This document shows positions 12,921-25,101 of a DNA stretch of 64,000 nt, one piece after another. The notes under the pieces were generated by a model. The model was not told where the DNA came from. It worked only from the letters and a program-made list of their open reading frames with translations, and did no database searches. Position numbers and translations under genes: made by a program. Within the stretch, counting starts at the first letter, position 1. Each line of letters starts with the position of its first letter. The DNA comes from Oenanthe sinensis. Its lineage: Eukaryota; Streptophyta; Magnoliopsida; Apiales; Apiaceae. The stretch lies in NCBI GenBank assembly GCA_028671895.1, contig CM053806.1, positions 24,501,001-24,565,000 of the forward strand, written 5' to 3'.

Positions 12921-15900
12921 GATGATTTCATATATTTTTTTTAAAAAAATTCAAATAAATATTTTAATATTAAATTTTCATTTATAAAAATATTAAAATT
13001 AAATTATAAAACTATTTTTTTATACCCCTTACAAAATATATAGAAAGTTAAAAGAGCATGCAGTTTACTACTTTACTCCGTGCACCTTCATCGGACTTGC
13101 GTTTTTGTGTACGGTACCAAACTTTAGAGTTTATTTGGTTGTATATAAATTTGTAGACTTAAAAGACAGTTTTTCTAATTTTGATTTTAAAAATATTAAT
13201 TTAATTTAAAATAAAACAAATAGTAAAATAAAAAGTTGGTAGTTGACATATTTTAAGAATTATTTATTTATAAAATTTATTTTATTAAAATTAATATTAT
13301 CATTCACGTATATAATTCATAAATTTTATTATATTTTATATAACTCGTAAATTTATATTATAAATGTTTCGTTCATTACTTAAAGAGAAAAAGGCCCCTA
13401 AGGATGATTTTAGGGTAACTATCTAAGCACATAAGCTATTTCAATAGAAAAACTGAGTGACAATTTTGTAATAATAATGCACAGCCTCCTATATTTATAA
13501 AAATAGCAGTGATGTTGTATTATATTATATAAAACATACATGGTTACTCAAATTCTCCGGAAATTTTCCATGGTTAAAGATTTCTTACATATTTTTCAAA
13601 GCTCAATATTTTTGGTCAATTTTACTAAACCGAAATTTATTCTTCTTTATCTCTTTATGACCGTTTATGCTTTCTTTTTAGGCAATTTGAGTCCATTACT
13701 CCTTTCCTTTTCGCTCAAAAAGATATAGAAAGTACCGACACTCTTTTGAATTTGGATATTTAGACTCTGGTTTTGTTCCCCATATCTTTAAATATTTTAG
13801 TCTTAGTTCAGTTAATCAAACATGTATGGCTTACAACTAAAAAACAAACTTGTATGGCTTACAAAAAGGCTGATGGTTGAATTTTATTGTCGGCTGAACG
13901 AATAACGTTTTGTCAGTACTTTGATAATTAGAGGTTCTAAATATAACGTGATATAATGAGTGTTCGTAAAAAAGGTAAACCGGACTTCGGTAAAAGCACG
14001 GAACATGATTTTAATTAGATAAATCAGAAATTAATTAGAATGATTAATTGAATAATTGAAAATAATCAGTTCAATTAGTTACTGAACATGGATTAATGGT
14101 GATTAATGACAGATTTTTGAAATGTATAATTACAAATTTGTGTAGATTTGATTAATATTAATAATTTAATAAAATCTCCTTAAATTAATATTTGATATAT
14201 GGATAATTTATTAAAGGTAATAATTTTATCATGCCCCAAGTGTAGTCACTATAAAAAATTGTCAATTATGATAAAATAATATATATATTTCAAAATTTTC
14301 AATATAAATATATAATCCCTTAGAATGTTTTAAATTAATAAATAATGACTTAAATCAGAATTAGTTATTCGGAAGACTTGTATGTTTTGTACATAATATC
14401 TACATATTTTGTAAATAATTTTTTTTTCAATTTATTTATAGAAAATATTTTATTTTTTAAACCAAATATGTGATAATTTATATATAAAATATAAAGTATA
14501 ACTATAATATATATTTTTTACATAATGTATATATTTATGTTAAAGAAGATAGAAAGAGAAGTGCGCGCTTTGAATATATGCATTTTTTTTTCACTATTTT
14601 TTTTTGAATATATGAATTTTATTCAAAATTATCTGGATTTACGAAACACGTATATTTTGATTTAAAAATGTATTAATTATTCCAAAGGACTAAATTTCAT
14701 TCCTAAGGAGTAATTTAATATGGTATTGACATTCATTTTGTAAACTTAATAACATTAAATATTAAATATGTTAAATTTTATATATAAATGTGTATCACTA
14801 AATTTAATGAGAATAAGGAACATAAATCTTATGTAATTTTTTTAAGATAGTGAATAAAATAGTTGTGTTTGATAATTATGGTATTTTGATATACACAATA
14901 TTTGTAGATATTATTTTAATTGTGCATATAAAAATATCGTAATTATCAAAAAATAATGGTTTTATTCACTATTTCAGGTAAGTTACTCCTTATTCTCAAA
15001 TTTAATATATGAGTAAGTAGCAGTTTAATAAGGTGATATACAAAACTGTTAAAATAGAATATTTTAATGTGCCGGCCCTTATTTTTTTAATTACCATCTT
15101 CTATTGTTTTTAATATCTTTACTTTGACAACTTTATTTTCTAGGCCAGTTACAAAAATTAATAATCCATCATCCGAAACTTTTGCCTACATTATTATTTG
15201 TTGATGTAGATTGCAATTAGACAATAGCTTGGGGTTAAGCTGAAAAAATTGTTTACAATACATTTTCATAACTTAGCATGATTGATTGTTTTTCTATTGC
15301 AAGCCCGCGACATTATTGTGATGGGTGACTGTTAATAAAATAATCCTATATAGTTATATACGCAAAAGGTCTATCATAAAATAATAGAGTACAAATTGGA
15401 CAACAGCCTGCATTACATTGTGTTCAGAGATCAGGGAGTTTAAAATATATATAATTTTATATATAAATATGGAAAGAGTATTTTTTTAAAATTAGGATTC
15501 ATTTAATATATTATTATTTTATACTAAAATTTTAGAAAATATTCATTTTTCTCTTACTGCTGCTTATAATATATTTACTTATAATATATTACCGAACCTA
15601 TATGTTCTGCGGTTAATACTAAAATATATGCTTCTATGTCGAGGCTTTGTCTTGCTAATCCTTACTTTATGGTTGGTTCTGAATTCTGATGTTGTCCCTG
15701 AAACAAAACCCTAGTCGCGACTTGTGAGTACTTTATAGTTCAGCAACAAACTGCACTTCTTTAATAACATTCTGAAATTTACTTGAGAATTAAACAATTC
15801 ATTCATGTAAGCCGACTTTGTTAGAAAGTTTTCTATATTAAGCCGACTTTGTTATATTAAAGCAACTTAAAGTCTTGCTTAATCATTCTTTTACTCTCTC

Positions 15901-16261
15901 GTCTTAAATTATCATCCGTTTAATTTAACCTTTTATAATAAATAAATAAATTAAACTTTAACTAAAAATTATTATATAAATAAATAAATTATAAACATTT
16001 ATTTTTTTAAAATTTAATCAATTTAATTACATAAAATCAACAACAATTAATTTAAGAACAAAATATATTAGTAAGAGTATTAAAAATGACAAGCATTTTG
16101 TACAGGAACTAACTAGCCTCTAATTTGTATCTACTAGATCATAGACTAGAGAAACTTATTATATTACAGATATATCTATGCTAAACTATGTTCTACTATT
16201 TTGTACATCATTAAATAAATATATTCCTAACAATATATATCACTTAAATCAAAACAAAATT
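12921..16261. other. AT-rich spacer without recognised genes
   Basis: About 3.3 kb, extremely AT-rich, with only short chance ORFs such as 13540-13728. No repeat termini, RNA gene or conserved coding segment was recognised. Confidence 0.6.
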
Positions 16262-16505
16262 GCCCTCATTATTATCATCATCAACTGTTGTCACCTATTA
16301 CCACCATCACAATTGCCATACTCCATCACTACACTGCTAACACACCCACCATCATTAACATTATCATTGGTCTCACTATACATGATCATTGCACTGCTCT
16401 CATTGTCACTAATACCATCATTATCCCCATTCATCACAACACTCACCGCTGACATTAACAACACCATCATCATCAGTCATCACAATCATACAACTATATC
16501 GTTGT
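16262..16505. repeat. ATC/CAC-rich low-complexity tract, probably part of a disrupted transposon
   Basis: Trinucleotide-like ATC, CAC and CAT runs keep a frame open (16178-16519), but the composition is repetitive and not protein-like. The same composition resumes at 24265 on the far side of element H, so the tract was one unit before H inserted. Confidence 0.5.
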
Positions 16506-17122
16506 CATTACATTGTTAAGGGCTTAGTTGTTGGATCGTAATTAAAAACTACACACAACAATGTGGCAGTTATATAAATTATTAAACAAGAACAGGCAGA
16601 TTAAACCAATTAACAAAACAAGCACGAAGGTAAAAACAAGATATATGAATTAGTAACTGTAAGGACAAAAGAAAAGTTAGAATACTTAACTCTAACAGAA
16701 GCTTTTAGCATACACTGATAGAACCAAATTAACTGCTGAGTCGCCAAGCCTTGCTAGAAGTCTTGACTGTTCTTGAAGAGATTATTGCCCCACTACGCTG
16801 TGTTGGGTTGCAGCAATATCACTTCCAGGATAAAACAGCACAGAGCACTTCGTCCACAGATACGTAGTACTCAACAGCGACCTGCACCTCAGTTCGCCCA
16901 GAAAACCTATGCACAGACTGTATGAATATATTTGTAGGTAATACAGAGTATAGCAGCTGCTAGGGTTTTCTCAGATTTGTGTTAAGACCTCTATCTGTCC
17001 CATCTACAACGTTTTTATGTATTTATAATACAATAAAACGTAACAGCAGATAAAATATTAATTAAAATAATTATTCTGACTTAAAAAATATTTAATAGAA
17101 TATATATCAGAATCAGTAACAG

Positions 17123-17490
17123 TCATCAGAGTTTATAAACTCTGCCAGTCCATCAGAGTTTACTGCTAAACTCTGACCAGCACAGTCCATCAGAGTTTAC
17201 TGCTACACTCTGACCAGCACAGTCCATCAGAGTTACTGCTAAACTCTGACTAGCACAGTCCATCAGAGTTTACTGCTAAACTCTGACCAGCACAGCCCAT
17301 TAGAGTTTACTGCTAAACTCTGACCAGCACAGTCCATCAGAGTTTACTGCTAAACTCTGACACGCGCAGCCCATCAGAGTTTACTGCTAAACTCTGACCA
17401 TGCACTATACTCTGATCTGACCATCAGAGTTTGTTAAACTCTGAGCTAGTCCATCAGAGTTTGTTAAACTCTGACCCAGCTCCAATTTTT
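17123..17490. repeat. 37-bp tandem hairpin repeats in left LTR of H
   Basis: Seven to eight imperfect copies of a unit built on CAGAGTTTA-CTGC-TAAACTCTG, a perfect 9-bp inverted repeat with a 4-base loop, followed by ACCAGCACAGTCCAT. Edge copies are shorter and have a smaller loop. The same array is in the right LTR (23344-23720). Confidence 0.9.
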
Positions 17491-17608
17491 GCAAACTCTG
17501 ATCAGACACAGAATATATATTCTCTGACAGTTATATACTGACTGAATATTCATATTAAAATAATATTAAAGTCATAATTAAATTAATTTAATCATGTAAT
17601 AAAATTTC

Positions 17609-17760
17609 TCGCCCAGGTCGCCTCGCGTACGCGAGACGCCGAGACATTCGCCCAAATCGCCCTTCGACCCGACCCGACCCGACCCGACCCGAGGCGAGGC
17701 GAGGCGAGGCGTGGCGTGGCGAGGCGAGGCGGCGGCGGCGCGCGCATGTGTGTGTGCGCG
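17609..17760. repeat. GC-rich pentamer island in left LTR of H
   Basis: Contains the perfect 14-bp palindrome CTCGCGTACGCGAG (17622-17635), then runs of CCCGA and GGCGA, GGCGT, GGC and CGCG/TG units. The right LTR has two fewer copies each of the CCCGA and GGCGA pentamers, which accounts for the 20-bp LTR length difference. CpG density is far above the surroundings. Confidence 0.85.
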
Positions 17761-18059
17761 AGGGCACACTTTTACACCATGTACACTACATGCCTTAGTA
17801 GTTGACACTACCCTTGCACATATATGCATATAAAGCACCCACACCCATATTACATATTCAATGTGGTACAAACACATTTAACCCATTTTAAACTAGCAAC
17901 TTCTACTCAATTTATCTATGGATTACACTAAGAAAATGTCTTAGATCCAAACATGAAAGTTTAAGTCCTCATAGCAAGGAACAACTTCCAATCGTTAGTT
18001 TCCGGAAATTACATCAAGAACATATATGAAATATGTCTCAAACTTTCCATTTTCTAACA

Positions 18060-18068
18060 ATCCCCCAC
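18060..18068 (-). other. polypurine tract of element H
   Basis: The minus strand reads GTGGGGGAT directly before the start of the 3' LTR. This is the plus-strand primer for reverse transcription. Confidence 0.8.
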
Positions 18069-18589
18069 AAATCCATACAGAAATGTATATCAGATTCTAC
18101 TCATGACTTGCTTTTCAGAGTTGGTACCGGTCAAGGTTTGAACCCTCCTAAGTCCTCTACTTCGATGGCTACCGGATATAGATGGAATGTTTCACCTTGA
18201 ATCTTTATCCGTTGGTGTGTAACCACACTCCATAGACGACGACAAGTCAAAGGCTATGGTGCCGATCTACGGCTTTGAGACGTTAATGGTCATGTCTCGA
18301 TCCTATTCGTCGAATGCTTCGAGGAATAACCCTATCCTCTAATTGCGACCACACAATAACATTCGCTTAGCTGGGCATCTCCAAAGATGTACTGCCAACA
18401 TCTCGTCTCACGACTTGACCCCATTCAGAGTTCTTAAAACTCTTGCTAACTAGCAGTTACAGTACCTCTTGAGGTTTACAGGGAAAAGACTCAGATACGT
18501 GAGTATCTAGATATTTGTAGTAGAGGTACTACCGAATCACCCTCACAACTTGTTATTACCACATTGAATACACTTCGAGGGATCTCCTC
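18069..18589. other. 3' untranslated region of element H
   Basis: About 520 bp between the end of RNase H and the polypurine tract. No ORF or repeat was recognised. Confidence 0.6.
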
Positions 18590-21500
18590 TCAGGTGTATT
18601 GGGTTCCCGCTGTTGATGACTCAAAATGGGTTGTCAGTCCCATCCCCAACCTCGACTTAAGGACAACAGCATGCTCAAGTCCCTTAGTCAAAGGATCAGC
18701 CAGATTATCTTGAGTTCCAATAAACTCAATAGCAATGATCCTGTCAGACACCAAACCCCTTATAGACTTTAGTCTAACTTGGACGTGTCTCTTGGTTTTC
18801 ACATTATACTTCTTACTGTTTATCTTGTCGATAGTTGTACGGCTATCACAATGAACAGCAAAAGCCGGAAGCGGTTGGCTTACTACAGGAATCATAGACA
18901 TAAGTCCATGCAACCATTCAGCCTCGGTTCCCGTGGCATCTAGTGCACACAACTCAGCCTCAAAAGTAGACCGAGTTACAATAGTCTGTCTAGCAGACTT
19001 CCAGGATATAGCTCCACCCGCAAGGGTAAATACGTATCCAGTCACTCCATTGGAACCAGATTTCTTAGCTATCCAACTTGCATCACTATATCCCTCTAGC
19101 ACTCCAGGAAACCTCCTGTAATGCAAACCAAGGTAGATGGTGCCTTTTAGATATCTAAGCACTCTATCAAGAGCATCCCAATGAGTCTTGTTTGGACAAC
19201 TTGTATATCTAGCTAACTTAGACACAGAATATGAAATATCTGGTCTAGTACCATTAGCAAGATATTGCAAACTCCCAATAATCTGAGAATACCTTAACTG
19301 AGACACAGGAACACCTGACTTATTCTTGACAAGCGCAACTTTTGAATCATATGGTGTGCTTGCGATTCTACAATTTGAATAACCATACTTCTCAAGTATA
19401 GATTTCTCTATATAATGAGATTGTGACAATGTTATTCCATCAGCTGACTGAGTCAGCTTGATACCAAGAATCACATTAGCAGCACCCATATCCTTCATTT
19501 CAAAGTGCCTTTTCAAGAACCTTTTTGTCTCGTTAATAATCTCAATATTGGTTCCAAACAACAGTATGTCATCCACATACAGGCACAAGATTACTTTTTC
19601 ATTTTCTTTAACCTTATAGTAGACACACTTATCACTTTCATTAACCAAAAATTCTGAAGTCAAAACAGTTTCATCAAACTTTTTGTGCCAGTCTCTAGGA
19701 ACTTGTTTCAAGCCATAGATAGACTTGACTAATTTACAAACTTTCCTCTCGTTGCCAGAAGCAACAAATCCCTCAGGCTGATCCATATAAATCTCTTCTT
19801 CAAGATCACCATGAAGAAAAGTTGTCTTTACATCCATTTGATGGATGATAAGACCATGTACGGAAGCCAATGCTATAAGCATTCGAATTGTTGTCATTCT
19901 TGCAACAGGAGAGTATGTATCAAAATAGTCAATTCCTTCCATTTGCCTAAAACCCTTAGCTACCAGCCTAGCCTTATACTTATCTATTGAGCCATCCGGG
20001 TTCATCTTTCTTTTGAAGATCCACTTACATCCTATAGTAGAACACCCAGGAGGGAGATCAACCAACTCCCATGTTCCGTTAGAAACAATAGAGTCAATCT
20101 CACTCTTCACAGCGCCTTTCCAATGCCTTGACTCCGCAGAATCCATGGCATGTCAAAAAGTTAAAGGTCCGTCCTCGACATTGTAAGTGATAAAATCACT
20201 TCCAAAGTCCTTAACCACCTTTGCACGCTTACTCCTTCTAGGTTCCTCTACTTCGTTAGGAGTAGAGCTACTAGCAGGATCCGCCCCCACATTTGTCATC
20301 CTTTCCACATGATCAGGAATGGAACTCGATGTGTGAGTGGGATCATCATCAGAAATACCCTGAGGTATACCAGTCTTCATAGGGAACACATTCTCAAAGA
20401 ATGTTGCATCACGAAACTCAACTATAGTGTTTTCCACTATCCCATCTATGTCAGATTTTAATACTAAAAATCTCATAGCGATGGTGGTTTCAATATAGCC
20501 CAGAAAGATGCAATCAACAGTTTTCGGTCCCAGTTTCTTTCTCTTGTGTTCAGGGACAAGTACTTTTGCAAGACAGCCCCATACACGAAGATACTTTAAA
20601 CTAGCCTTTCTGCCTTTCCATAATTCATAAGGTGTCTTGTCCATATGTTTCAGAGAGACTCTGTTCAGAATATGGCAAGCCGTATTCAGAGCCTCTCCCC
20701 ACATGTACTTTGGCAACCCAGAATTAATAAGCATACTGTTAATCATATCCTTAAAAGTTCTGTTCTTTCGTTCTGCCACCCCGTTAGACTCAAGTGTGTA
20801 TGGTGGCGTCACCTCATGAACTATACCATTGCTTTTGCAAAATTCATTAAATGAGTTGCCCGTATACTCTCCACCTCTATCAGATCTCAAACATTTAAGT
20901 ACTTTACCAGTTTGTGTTTCAGCTTCATTTTTATACATAATGAATTTTTCAAGTGCTTCATCTTTATGTTTAATTAAATAAACATGGCAAAATCTACTAC
21001 AATCATCAATAAAGGTAATGAAATATCTTTTATTTTCCTTAGTCAAAACACCACCAAATTCACATATGTCTGTGTGTACTAAATCTAAAACTTCTGAATC
21101 CCTAACAATATTATGAAAGGGTTTCCTAGTTAGTTTAGCAGTCACACATACTTGACATTTAGATTTCTTTTCAATGGCATACTTTGGAATCAACTCTAAA
21201 TTCATCATATTCTTTAGAGCACCAAAATTTAGATGACCAAGTCGTGAGTGCCACAAATCAGATGATTCAACACAATTCACAGAAGGAATAACATTTTCAT
21301 CAATAAAACTGCCCAAAACAGGCTCCACATTTATTAAAAATAATCCATCAGACAAGTAACCTTTGCCAAAAAATAAACCAGTATGTGTAATAACTACTTT
21401 ATTACACTTCAAAGAAAGTTCGAAACCATTTCTAACTAAACAGCTTCCACTTATTATGTTTCTACGAATGTCAGGAACATGATGCACTCTAGTAAGGGAT

Positions 21501-22720
21501 AGAATACGCCCAGAAGCAAACTTCAGGTCCACGTTTCCTACTCCAAGTACTTGAGCAGCACTAGCATTCCCCATCGTCACTGTCATTCCTTGAACCTGTT
21601 GATAAGATACAAAGAGAGTAATATCAGTACATATATGTACATTAGCTCCAGTATCAATCAACCATTCATTTGACAGATAAGTGGAAAGTAGTGTAGGGTT
21701 GTAGGTAACATACCCATCATTGGTTTCAGAAGCAATAGCCTCACCAACGACCATGTTAACCACAGGCCCACCAGTGGTTTCAAGCACAGTATTAGCTTGT
21801 GCTACCACATTAGGTTTCTTAGCTTTCTTTGCAGGACAGTCCTTGCTCCAGTGACCAACCTGTCCACAAGACCAACATGGTTTGTTTGCCTTTGGTTTCT
21901 TAGCCTTGTTCTTGTCAGTTTTAGGCTTAGTCTTTTCCTTTTTAGTGACAGACTTTCTTTTCTGTCCAACAGTCACTACGTTCACCTTCGAACTCCCATG
22001 TTCAGCAGGCATCACATGTCCCTGTTTGGACTTGTATTGTTCCTGCACAGAGATGTCCAACATCAAGTTAGTCCAAGTGATCTCTCCTTTCTGTCTTTTC
22101 AGGGAGAGAGCAAACTCTTCCCAAGACTTCGGGAGCTTTTCAATCACCGACATAACCTGAAACTTCTCAGGAAGGTCCATTCCAGACTCCTTCAAAGCAT
22201 GTACCAACATCTCAAATTCATGCACCTGCTCAGTCATGGATTTGTTATCCACCAGCTTGAAATCAAGGAACCTTGCCACACTATACTTTTCCAGACCCTG
22301 AGAGTCAGTATTGTGGGTTTGGTCCAGCTTCTCCCATAAGAGTTTAGCAGTGAAGGCATCCGATGAATAAACATCGAATAGAGTGTTCGCTAAGGCTGCC
22401 AAAATAGCAGCCCTTGCCACTCCATCCTTTTCAGCCCACAAAGCATAGACCTTAACAGAGTCAGCCTGCTCTTGATTCACAACAGGAGGATCATACTGCA
22501 CCACCGGCCATAGACCCTTAACCGTTAACCACAACTTCATCTTTTTCTGCCAACGAGAAAAGCCAGCACCACCGCTGAACTTATAAGGCATACCAGACAG
22601 ATCAATCGGTTGTAGGAAACGGTACGTAGCCCAATCAATGGCAGCAGTAACCCCAGACCCAGAACCAGTAGCAACAACAACATGAGTTTCTGTTTCGTTA
22701 ACCATCTTGTTAATTAACAA
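18590..22720 (-). pseudogene. gag-pol polyprotein of element H with one internal TGA
   Basis: Two open stretches (22720-20153, 855 aa; 20146-18590, 518 aa) are in the same frame, separated only by a TGA at 20155-20153 and two codons. Order: gag domain (residues 1-260), zinc knuckle CWSCGQVGHWSKDC (~280-295), aspartic protease with LIDTGANVHI (~353), integrase with H-X-H/C-X2-C finger and DDE core (~490-720; LRSDRGGEYTG, ESNGVAERKNRT), RT with LCLYVDDILLFG, and RNase H with YSDASW, HCDS and a C-terminal LADPLTKGLE. The stop lies just before RT, so gag, PR and IN could be made but not RT or RNase H without readthrough. Start chosen at the Met preceding VNETETHVVV; an upstream in-frame Met gives MLINKM. 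Confidence 0.92.
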
Positions 22721-22748
22721 TATATAACACTGATAATCTCTTCAAGAT
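22721..22748 (-). other. primer-site region of element H (atypical)
   Basis: Sequence just inside the 5' LTR reads ATCTTGAAGAGATTATCAGT on the minus strand. It lacks the exact TGGTATCAGAGC; TTATCAG is the only Met-like core, about 12 bases from the LTR. The primer tRNA is therefore uncertain. Confidence 0.4.
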
Positions 22749-24259
22749 TGTTGGATCGTAATTAAAAACTACACACAACAATGGGGCAGTTATATAAATT
22801 ATTAAACAAGAACAGGCAGATTAAACCAATTAACAAAACAAGCACGAAGGTAAAAACAAGATATATGAATTAGTAACTGTAAGGACAAAAGAAAAGTTAG
22901 AATACTTAGCTCTAACAGAAGCTTTTAGCATACACTGATAGAACCAAATTAACTGCTGAGTCGCCAAGCCTTGCTAGAAGTCTTGACTGTTCTTGAAGAG
23001 ATTATTGCCCCACTACGCTGTGTTGGGTTGCAGCAATATCACTTCCAGGATAAAACAGCACAGAGCACTTCGTCCACAGATACGTAGTACTCAACAGCGA
23101 CCTGCACCTCAGTTCGCCCAGAAAACCTATGCACAGACTGTATGAATATATTTGTAGGTAATACAGAGTATAGCAGCTGCTAGGGTTTTCTCAGATTTGT
23201 GTTAAGACCTCTATCTGTCCCATCTACAACGTTTTTATGTATTTATAATACAATAAAACGTAACAGCAGATAAAACATTAATTAAAATAATTATTCTGAC
23301 TTAAAAAATATTTAATAGAATATATATCAGAATCAGTAACAGTCATCAGAGTTTATAAACTCTGCCAGTCCATCAGAGTTTACTGCTAAACTCTGACCAG
23401 CACAGTCCATCAGAGTTTACTGCTACACTCTGACCAGCACAGTCCATCAGAGTTACTGCTAAACTCTGACCAGCACAGTCCATCAGAGTTTACTGCTAAA
23501 CTCTGACCAGCACAGCCCATCAGAGTTTACTGTTAAACTCTGACCAGCACAGTCCATCAGAGTTTACTGCTAAACTCTGACCCGCGCAGCCCATCAGAGT
23601 TTACTGCTAAACTCTGACCATGCACTATACTCTGATCTGACCATCAGAGTTTGTTAAACTCTGAGCTAGTCCATCAGAGTTTGTTAAACTCTGACCCAGC
23701 TCCAATTTTTGCAAACTCTGATCAGACACAGAATATATATTCTCTGACAGTTATATACTGACTGAATATTCATATTAAAATAATATTAAAGTCATAATTA
23801 AATTAATTTAATCATGTAATAAAATTTCTCGCCCAGGTCGCCTCGCGTACGCGAGACGCCGAGACATTCGCCCAAATCGCCCTTCGACCCGACCCGACCC
23901 GAGGCGAGGCGTGGCGTGGCGAGGCGAGGCGGCGGCGGCGCGCGCGTGTGTGTGTGCGCGAGGGCACACTTTTACACCATGTACACTACATGCCTTAGTA
24001 GTTGACACTACCCTTGCACATATATGCATATAAAGCACCCACACCCATATTACATATTCAATGTGGTACAAACACATTTAACCCATTTTAAACTAGCAAC
24101 TTCTACTCAATTTATCTATGGATTACACTAAGAAAATGTCTTAGATCCAAACATGAAAGTTTAAGTCCTCATAGCAAGGAACAACTTCCAATCGTTAGTT
24201 TCCGGAAATTACATCAAGAACATATATGAAATATGTCTCAAACTTTCCATTTTCTAACA
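22749..24259 (-). repeat. 5' LTR of element H (right copy)
   Basis: 1511 bp, nearly identical to 16529-18059. It contains the hairpin array at 23344-23720 and the GC island at 23829-23960 with the palindrome at 23842-23855. As the upstream LTR it should carry the promoter. Confidence 0.93.
23344..23720. repeat. 37-bp tandem hairpin repeats in right LTR of H
   Basis: Same unit and copy number as 17123-17490, with a few point differences. In transcript orientation the array lies downstream of the GC island. Confidence 0.9.
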
Positions 24260-24264
24260 TTAGT

Positions 24265-24785
24265 GGCTACCACTACCTTGGTCTACACAATCATCAAACT
24301 TGAACTCAATTTTACTAAAATTTAAGTCATCGCATAATTATACACTGCCACCACCATATCACTGTAAAATAATCAAAATTTATTTCAAATCACCAAATTT
24401 CATATTAAATCATCAAAATTTAACGGTAAATCATCAAATTTTACATGTGAATCACCAAAAATTTCAAATCAAAATCAAAAAAAGAAAGATAATGAAATTT
24501 TGGACGTCTCTGTTATCGATATTGAATTGTAATCAACATCACAAATATCACTACTACATTCTTCATTCATTACTATCGACTTCAATGAAATATAAATACA
24601 TTCACCTGGAAAGTTTGTCATCTAATAAAATATAGGTGGAGATTACAGATCTGGAATAGAGGGAACATCATCGACAATACCGTACAATTTCGATTCCTCA
24701 ATTTTACATCTGTGATAGCATTATCAAAGAGTTTCATATAGAAACTGCAACAGAGTGATGAGCGAGAGGGGAAGGGAGAGAGAAA

Positions 24786-24873
<88 letters not shown>

Positions 24874-25064
24874 GTGTGTGTGTGTGTGTGTAGATTTGTG
24901 AAGAATCATGACTAGAACTATGATCACATATATGACCATAAAAAAATATCAAGAAGGAGAAAGAAATATAAACGGGTGAGATTAAAAGAATTAATATTAA
25001 ATAGAGTGCTGTGAGATTAGATGTCAGTTTTCATTTTAAAGTGGTTCTCATTTGAGCAAATGCT
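24265..25064. mobile_element. remnant of a non-autonomous transposon split by element H
   Basis: Low-complexity ATC/AAATC-rich sequence continues the tract at 16262-16505. The right end (about 24990-25064), read on the minus strand, has ATTTGCTCAAATGAGAACCA followed by AAAATGAAAACTGACAT next to a (TA)n run. This terminal wording is common in AT-microsatellite-anchored plant repeats. Termini and class are not proven. Confidence 0.4.
24789..24891. repeat. (TA)n-(TG)n compound microsatellite
   Basis: About 41 TA units to 24871 followed by about 9 TG units. Confidence 0.97.
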
Positions 25065-25069
25065 TATAT

Positions 25070-25101
<32 letters not shown>
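25065..25101. repeat. (TA)n microsatellite
   Basis: Short, slightly interrupted TA run sitting exactly between two different transposon-like termini. Confidence 0.9.

Larger units (their letters stand above)
16529..18059 (-). repeat. 3' LTR of element H (left copy)
   Basis: 1531 bp. On the minus strand it begins TGTTAGAAAATGG and ends TACGATCCAACA. It contains a 37-bp hairpin repeat array (17123-17490) and a GC-rich pentamer island (17609-17760) in otherwise AT-rich sequence. Confidence 0.93.
16529..24259 (-). mobile_element. complete Ty1-copia element H
   Basis: A 7.7-kb element with two highly similar LTRs, polypurine tract, gag-pol and a perfect 5-bp target duplication TTAGT (16524-16528 and 24260-24264). 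Orientation is minus. By eye the LTRs differ by roughly eight substitutions plus a 20-bp length difference in a pentamer repeat, so the insertion is fairly recent. Pol wording and gag length differ clearly from the SIRE-type elements; it belongs to another copia lineage that I do not name with confidence. Confidence 0.95.

Noticed and set aside
16178..16519. 113-codon ORF
   Set aside because: Low-complexity ATC/CAC repeat; composition not protein-like.
17123..17490. CRISPR-like array of regularly spaced repeats
   Set aside because: Plant LTR; the 'spacers' are part of a 37-bp tandem unit and are nearly identical, and the same array is in both LTRs.
17578..17877. 99-codon ORF rich in Ala/Arg (also 23808-24077)
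   Set aside because: Runs through the GC-rich pentamer repeat inside the LTR of element H; frame differs between LTR copies.
24724..24952. ORFs encoding Ile-Tyr repeats
   Set aside because: Translation of a (TA)n/(TG)n microsatellite.
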